64,000 bases of DNA from NCBI GenBank assembly GCA_007258455.2, contig VDFB02275540.1, positions 62,001-126,000 of the forward strand, in the 5' to 3' direction. Under the pieces are notes generated by a model. The model was not told the origin of the DNA. It searched no databases and saw nothing but the letters and a program-made list of their open reading frames with translations. Position numbers and translations under genes: made by a program. Below, in pieces: positions 57,850 to 64,000 of the stretch. The stretch is from Sequoia sempervirens. Lineage: Eukaryota > Streptophyta > Pinopsida > Cupressales > Cupressaceae. The stretch's first letter is position 1. Every line of letters starts with the position of its first letter.

Positions 57850-58510
57850 TATCCATGGCTACCTCCTTCGTCTTCCTCCTCAAATGCCCTTGAGTGCTTC
57901 TTTATAATAACCAGAGCCATGGCTGGTCCACTGGGCTATTTGGCTTCAAATTAAAGGAGTTCCCTTGTAACTAATGGTTAGGTGTAATAGTCTTCCACCA
58001 TGAATACCTTTTAGGAATCCTTCTAACTTTAGGGCACCCAAACGCTAGATACCCTACCTCACAACAATTCCAAACTAAAAGCATGCTTTTCATAGTCTAG
58101 AGGCTGTTTACACATCTTCTTGTGTACTTTCAGGCCTATATCACAAATTAGCCTCGTGAAGCCATATTCTATAGAATATGCCACGTGATTTTTAATGAAA
58201 TTTGTAGAATATTCAATGACTAGTATGGTTGAGATAGGAATTTTTTTCTTGATGGCTCCAACGATTTAATAGTGGATTTGTAGGTTTTTTAGGAATTCTA
58301 GATGTGATGGAAGGGTTAGACTTGATCCAAAGTTCTTTGAAATATTAGGTACTTGCTGGATCTGGCAAGCACTCCCTCAAGAAAATTGTTGCAGATGTAG
58401 CCTTTGATATTTGACTGGATGCAAGAAAAGAAACTGACTCTCTTGGATGCTTTGAACTCAATGGCGAAGCTAAATTTGCTCAAGGAATCTCCTAAAGCAA
58501 CTTGCAAAAT
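57850..58510 (-). pseudogene. Degraded zinc-knuckle (gag or LINE ORF1-like) protein
   Basis: The minus strand reads KVHKKMCKQPLDYEKHAFSL (about 58145-58080), then after a frameshift WNCCEVGYLAFGCPKVRR (about 58070-58010). This resembles the linker and CCHC knuckle of plant LINE ORF1 / gag-like proteins, with the first Cys and the His altered. Upstream (58316-58507) is a Ser/Lys-rich stretch. A primer-binding-like sequence on the same strand at 58674-58684 favours an LTR element. Heavily decayed. Confidence 0.4.
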
Positions 58511-58673
58511 AAAGCCACATAAGAAACCCCCTTAAAGCCTAGTATTTATATCAAATTTTTCTAATTCTCTAGGTCATTATTTGATACAAGAGAAGAGCAT
58601 ACTCAACCTTTTAAGAAAATACAAGATTTACATGTGGATTTTCAAAAAAGGAAACAAAAAACAATTACACAAT

Positions 58674-58684
58674 CTTTGATACCA
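58674..58684 (-). other. Primer-binding-site-like sequence on the minus strand
   Basis: The minus strand reads TGGTATCAAAG directly after ...CTTACA, suggesting that a minus-strand LTR ends at 58685 and the decayed zinc-knuckle gene to the left is its interior. Confidence 0.45.
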
Positions 58685-59687
58685 TGTAAGATTTTGTTAT
58701 GTCCACTTTTGTTGAGTAGCCGAAAATGACTCATTTAGCCTATTTTATTCCTATGGGCTAATTTTGGGTAATATTAGGGAATAAATAAAGTTGTTCAATA
58801 AAGCAAATTTTATGGATGACTTTATTTTAAATAAATTTATAAAGTGACTTAAGTGAATTAAAAGTTACTTTATAAAGATGCTTTAATGAAATATTTTAAG
58901 TGGGAAATTAAAAGTCCCCTTGGGAAAGTTCCATGGGAAAACATAAAAGAGGGATTGAGGGCTCATTTGCTTATGCTTGTTTTATTTTTCTCTATTGTGG
59001 ATTTGGAGCTTCTTGTTGGAGCAAAACCTTAGGGCGAAAGCCCTATGGGAAATCAATTTCGGTGGTGAGATATCTTCCCTAGCTGATTGTAGGTGGAATC
59101 ACACAGGTTTCACACTTGGATCAAATGATTAAATAATTTGTGAAGTCTTGCAAGCAAGAAAAATTATCGGGAGTTTTGAAATATTGGAAGCATTGCCAGG
59201 ATAGAAATGGGATGCCATGGGTTGTAGGAAGACATTCAATACTGGGCGATTGACTTTTTAGAATTTTGAGGGATTAATACCTACCTACCTAGCCACTATA
59301 ATCATATTAGGCTAGGTGTGGTAATAACAAGGTATGTCGTGGTTTTTCTATGCACAAAAATTTAGGTTAGATTGGTGTTTGGAGTTATGTTGGCTGGTTC
59401 ATAGAGCCTAATAGGTGGGTGTGGAGTTAGTTTAGTGATGGCCGCTTATCCTTGGCATATAAGTGTTGGGATTTACATGGAATGAAGGAACATTGGTTGA
59501 GCTTTCGGTGTGAGGTGGACGCGAGTTTATGAAAGGCTACCATGGGTTTATGGCAGTCTGTATGACCATGGGTGCGAGGATTGGAGCTGGACATCTTTGG
59601 CGTAGACCTTATTAGTGCTAGTGGCTCAGTCCATGATCAAATGTTGACATTAAATGTTGCTTCCAGCTCTCTGTAATGAGGTTGAAC
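58685..59687. mobile_element. Probable LTR fragment
   Basis: Begins TGTAAGATTTTGTTATGTCC and contains AT-rich sequence with AAATAAATTTATAAAGTGAC-type words resembling family C LTR starts (38184, 39693). It can be read as the LTR belonging to the primer site at 58674. The far end was not found, and a family D solo LTR begins at 59688. Confidence 0.35.
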
Positions 59688-60891
59688 TAATGAGCACACA
59701 ATTATATTGAGAGGGGGGGGTGAATCAGAATAACAACAATCTTTACTTATTTAAACTTTTCAACCACAACAATAGTAAACTTGCAAGATCTAACAATTAG
59801 AACATAGAATAAACACATGATTTACGTGGAAACCCTTGTGGGAGAAAACCACGGCAAAATGTTGCTTATATATATTGATCTTCTTGTAGGCACCAACCTA
59901 CTTTTACAATCTTCTTTTGTAGGTGCCAACCCACTGGAGACACCATTCCCAACTTATAGAATTTTTAGGCACCAGCCTTCAAATTCTTCAATGGATGATA
60001 GTGTCTTCACAATGATCTGATTATAGATACTCTTTCTTTCACAACTCTAAATGCAATGCTTTCCTTCTCAAATCTGATTTCAAACAATTTCCTCCTCTCA
60101 TTTCAAATCTGACTTTGATTAATACAAGAATTTCTATTATAAATTTGATCACTACCCAAGCAATATCCTTCTTCCAAAATTTTGATCCAAATCATGCACA
60201 ATTTTCTTTCACAAAATTGATCACAGATATGGCAATATCTTCACATAAATTTCTGCCTTAAGATCTGTTCTAACTTCCCTTACAAATCTGCTCTCAAGTT
60301 ATGCATCAAATACCATTAGCACTCTCTTCATATATTCAGATATAAATCTGAATTACACTTCATATTCTCTGCTGTAGATCTGCTTGAATACTTGGCTGAT
60401 TTACCTTATTTTCTTCTTTTAAAACTGCTCTCCACATCTTCCTTTTATACCACTATGTATCCCTTCAAAGGGAGGCGACTCCTCCAAAGGGGTCAGCCAA
60501 CAGCATTAAAATATATCTTATTTTATTTAAAACTCCTTTCAAATGCCAAAACAAGGAGGGGTCTGCCCTTTTAGCAATTGATTTTATTTGCAATTTAAAC
60601 ACCCACAAATGGGGTGACTCTATGAGGGGGGTTGTCCCAATTTTTCTAATTTTATTTTGCATTTTTAAACTCCTCCAATGGGTGCTAGACATGGGTCAGC
60701 CCATGTAGAAAATAAACCATCTTTTTTGCAAATTAATCATGCCCTTGCTCAACAATATCTTGATAATGGTGCCATAAATTTGGCACAATCTAACCTCTAA
60801 TAATTTAGTCACTGACTTTCCTTTTGACATTAGTGACAATAATTCAACAATCGTCTATACACCTTTGACATCAATGACAATATTTCCAACA
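59688..60891 (+). mobile_element. Solo LTR (family D), TSD TGAAC/CGAAC
   Basis: A 1204-bp relative of 46362-47431, from TAATGAGCACACA to TATTTCCAACA. Flanks TGAAC (59683-59687) and CGAAC (60892-60896) differ by one T/C change. It contains GATTTACGTGGAAACCCTTG and GGGAGAAAACCACGG. Confidence 0.78.
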
Positions 60892-61498
60892 CGAACTTGT
60901 TGATTATTAAGGCCAGAATTAAATGTCTATTTCTGTAATCTGCTCAAGTTACAGCAGTTTAGTGCATAAAATTATTGTTAATATCAACTACTCATAGAAG
61001 TGGAATTCTTACTTATTTGATCTATGAATGCCATGTTGTTATGAATGTTTATGTGAAATCATTGCATTATAAGACAAAAAATCAAGCGCCATATAAACTT
61101 GCAAATCAGAAATTACACAGATGATTGCAACCAAACTGTTTGACAAAATGCATGTTCAGCAAACATTGAGGAAAAAGAGAAAATTCGGTATTAAACTAGC
61201 AAGGGACTTGAAATATCCCAGATAAAATTCCTTGACAATTTTTTTTAATTCTGACACTTAATGTGAATAGGCATTTTGTCAAACAGTTTTTCACTTGTTT
61301 TGAAGGTAATTGAATGCATAGATATCATAATATAAATTTCTCACAACTTCCAATGTATAAAAATTCATTTACAAATGATTTCTTTTACAAACACCATATA
61401 GAAATAATAATTTGTATTGCTGCTACAGAAATTGATGCTCAAAATTTTGATGCAGCCATAGATAAGATAGGAAAATGCTATTACAAATTCTGACCTGA
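60892..61498. other. AT-rich sequence, nothing recognised
   Basis: No ORF, repeat pair or element terminus was recognised. Confidence 0.3.
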
Positions 61499-61830
61499 TT
61501 ACCAGCAACTTCCTTTATCACTTGTAGTCATTCCCATAGCTTGTATGGCTGGCAAAAGGTGGTACAGCAGCCCCTTTGAATTGTACGGTGGCTCCTTCAT
61601 ACTCCCAAGTCCCAAGCTCCTCCTTAATGGTTGCGTGGGCCTTCCTTATTCTCTAAATGATTTGCTGGTTACCAGCAACTTCCTTTATCACTTGTAGTCA
61701 TTCCCATAGCTTGTATGGCTGGAAAAGGGTGGTACAACAGCCCCTTTGAATTGTATGGTGGCTCCTTAATACTCCCAAGCTCCTCCTTAGTGGTTGCGCG
61801 GGCCTTCCTTATCCTCTAAATGCTTTGCTG
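61499..61830. repeat. 170-bp tandem duplication
   Basis: The unit starting TTACCAGCAACTTCCTTTAT at 61499 repeats from 61669. The second copy lacks 7 bp (one CCCAAGT) and has few substitutions (GCGTGGG against GCGCGGG), so the duplication is fairly recent. Confidence 0.85.
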
Positions 61831-62004
61831 GAACTTCCAAATGTTGTGTTGACCTCAGTATGCCCTTAACTTGCTGCGTAGGTCCCTTCAAGGGCTGCAT
61901 GGGATATAGAGGTCCTTCACAAAACTTATATGCCCTCCTTCCTAGATTAGTACGGCTCCCTCTAGAGGAATATGGTCTTGCTGGTTTCTTTCCAGCAGAT
62001 AAAT

Positions 62005-62430
62005 TGTAATGTCCCCTTCTAGTTGACATTGACATATCGGCAAGATTAGCCTATTAGTGGCTCTCGTGGGCTAATGAGGCATGGTGAGAGAGTCATCTAG
62101 CAGTCATTTGGTGACATAGAAATATAGCTCAATATTATATCCAAATTGCGGAAACGGTCGAAATTCATTGGAATAAAAAACTGACTGTGCAGGAGTTATA
62201 CTGATGAATAAATGGACCCAACCGGGTGACTTACTATAAATAGACGCTCTCTCCAAGATTCTTGGAGAACACACTAAAAGCCAAAAATCATATCAGAAAG
62301 CGTCATCTGAGTCCTCTAGACCATCTGAGCCCATTGGTAACATCAAATAACCCTTCGGTCAAGAAAAACACCCACCTAGAAGGTTGGTGCCAACTGAAAT
62401 GCAAGAGAACCCTAAAATGGGGACATTACA
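62005..62430. mobile_element. 426-bp element with TGTAATGTCCCC at both ends in inverted orientation
   Basis: Starts TGTAATGTCCCCTTCTAG and ends TGGGGACATTACA, so the 12-bp LTR-start word appears as a terminal inverted repeat. A TATA-like TATAAATAG lies near 62233 on the plus strand. Flanks TAAAT and GGACT do not match. It may be a rearranged pair of LTR 5' ends or a small inverted-repeat element. Confidence 0.4.
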
Positions 62431-64000
62431 GGACTTTATAGATTTGGCTATGGAATTGGCCATTCAAGATCAAGGAGCCTCATTGAAAGCACAAAAGAGT
62501 CCCAAAATGAAAGAATAATTAAATTCTATCAAAGTATGCAAAAACATGGTGAGATTTAGATTGGTCAAATGAGAGGTACAAGTGGGCATATATAGGATAC
62601 AACACCAAGAGATGTAAATGTACAAGCAATGTTGGATAATAGGAGATGTAGTTTGATGTGTGCAAAACATCTCCACCAAACTAGGAAAGTACAAGTCACA
62701 TGATGCAAATACAACCTACCTAAGCAAGCTTATCCTATCATAGGTGCAAATCTGTAATAAAGTAATTAACTAAGTGCAAGAAAATAAATATGCACCAACA
62801 CAGATGACATGCAATTTCTTTTCGTTTCTTGTTTTACAAGTTTAGATATGATAAAAAGGTAAGTCATTGTTTTGGGATTCTCCTCATACAAGGTGATGTA
62901 GATAAGATAAAAAGGTAAATCAATGCTTAGATGACTTGATTACAAAACTGCCTCCACATTGTTATACCTATGCAAATCTCACCTTTTAGTCCTCATTTTT
63001 CTTGTGTTTCATTAAGAGGTCTATTTATGTTTTGGGTGTACAAGCCAAAATATCATTGCACTTTTGCTTTATGAGTTTTGTCTTTCAAGTCCATAAGGAA
63101 AATTGTTTACTATCTTGATGGCTTGTGTCCATGATAAAAATTGTTTGCAAAAGCAATGAATGTGTTTGAAATGTTTTTGAATGATGATGACCCACTCTAG
63201 AAATACCATGTGCATTCGTCTAAGTGGCAAACATCAACATAGAGTGCAACTGGGTTGAGTTTTAAGTTGCAAGAATTAATGAATTGTGCGACTGAAGCTC
63301 ACAAATGAAATGAATTGCATGATCATCAAGCTATTGCCAACACAACTTTAAAGCACTAGTCAAATGAATAAATCCATGCGATTTGGAGATTTGCTGCTGG
63401 CAAGAGCTTCATAACTACGTGGCAAGGGAGAAATCAATGGTCTCAAGGTAGAATTTGTGCAAATAGTAGACAAATGATGGTAATGAACAATGAATTGGGC
63501 GAATGAAGAGTATATTAGTGGCATAAGTCATCAAATTACATGACAAGCAAACATGTGCCGACAAAGTGATTGTATTTGTGTGATAGGGTAAGGGATGGAA
63601 ATAGCAAATTAAAATCACACAAATAGGATTAGTTCATTTGCAAGAATAGTAAAATTGAGTCCCATCATCATGTTTGTCAGCAAACGACATTAGATTGCAT
63701 GATTGGCAAGTGTTTGTTGGTCATCCATTCAAAAATCACATGATTGGAAAATATATGTTGGCCACCCATTCAAAGTCATGCCCATTGAGAGGTTGCTGAC
63801 TAGTTTCAGATTTAGAATTGTATGTAGGTGTTTCAAATAGTGATTAAACCCTCTTGTAGTAGTATCTTGTTGGGTGTGTGTGATGGGAGGTCATGCTCTT
63901 TCATTATCAGCTTGTTTCATGCATTTACCAGTAACCCCAAATTACAATCAATGGAGTTATGATTTTATCATTGTTACAAGTTACAACATCATATCTTTGA
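62431..64000. other. No gene or element recognised
   Basis: AT-rich with short chance ORFs only. No isoamylase exon was found here. Confidence 0.3.

Overview
The window looks like gymnosperm (probably conifer) nuclear DNA. It is AT-rich, has no operons, and is packed with LTR retrotransposons, solo LTRs and hAT transposons. It holds a few short exons of one host gene separated by introns of about 15-16 kb. Calling it a gymnosperm is an inference from intron size and repeat style; no marker gene proves it.

Host gene: three short + strand exons, at 17314-17377, 32197-32296 and 48689-48789, encode consecutive parts of the catalytic domain of isoamylase 3 (ISA3, plastid starch-debranching enzyme, GH13). 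The splice phases match across both introns (14,819 and 16,392 bp). No further exon was found before the window ends, so the next intron exceeds 15.2 kb. Almost everything after 17.4 kb is therefore intronic mobile DNA. The first 17 kb is probably intron or 5' flank.

Region 1 (1-15.9 kb): three copies of one retroelement family. Copy 1 has a degenerate ATGCGCC array (1-1560), a TATA box, a spliced leader, an intact 1109-aa ORF (3289-6618) and a 3' LTR-like tail ending near 7727. Copy 2 (about 7733-10019, minus) is interrupted by three stops; upstream of it lie different arrays, including GGGCGGACTT (11030-11750). Copy 3 (about 12530-14762, plus) is 5'-truncated, carries several stops and keeps its own 3' LTR. 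Copy 1 appears to have inserted into copy 2.

Region 2 (intron 17378-32196): an unidentified gene fragment; a minus-strand Ty3/gypsy-type element (19893-26711) with gag and protease but no polymerase, whose left LTR is split by a solo LTR (20991-22845, TSD AAAAC); a reverse transcriptase remnant; and another solo LTR (29944-31974, TSD AGAAT).

Region 3 (intron 32297-48688): an old hAT transposase pseudogene broken into three pieces (34018-34370, 37735-38183, 45484-46290). The breaks are a younger hAT element (34371-37734, TSD TTTATAGT) and a large solo LTR (38184-45478, TSD TACTA). That LTR contains a second LTR (39693-43417, TSD GTCGA), which contains a third (40104-42056, TSD GAAAG), and also a short non-autonomous hAT element (43520-44575, TSD CCCTGAAC). 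A further solo LTR lies at 46362-47431.

Region 4 (after 48790): a complete LTR retrotransposon (49150-57104) with paired LTRs, primer-binding site, polypurine tract and 5-bp TSD. Its interior has no recognisable gag-pol. Instead it encodes an intronless protein resembling the N-terminal HEAT region of the cohesin regulator PDS5, then a 734-aa ORF of unknown function. This looks like host-gene capture and is the most unusual feature here. The rest is degraded LTRs, a zinc-knuckle protein remnant, a solo LTR (59688-60891), a 170-bp tandem duplication and unannotated AT-rich DNA.
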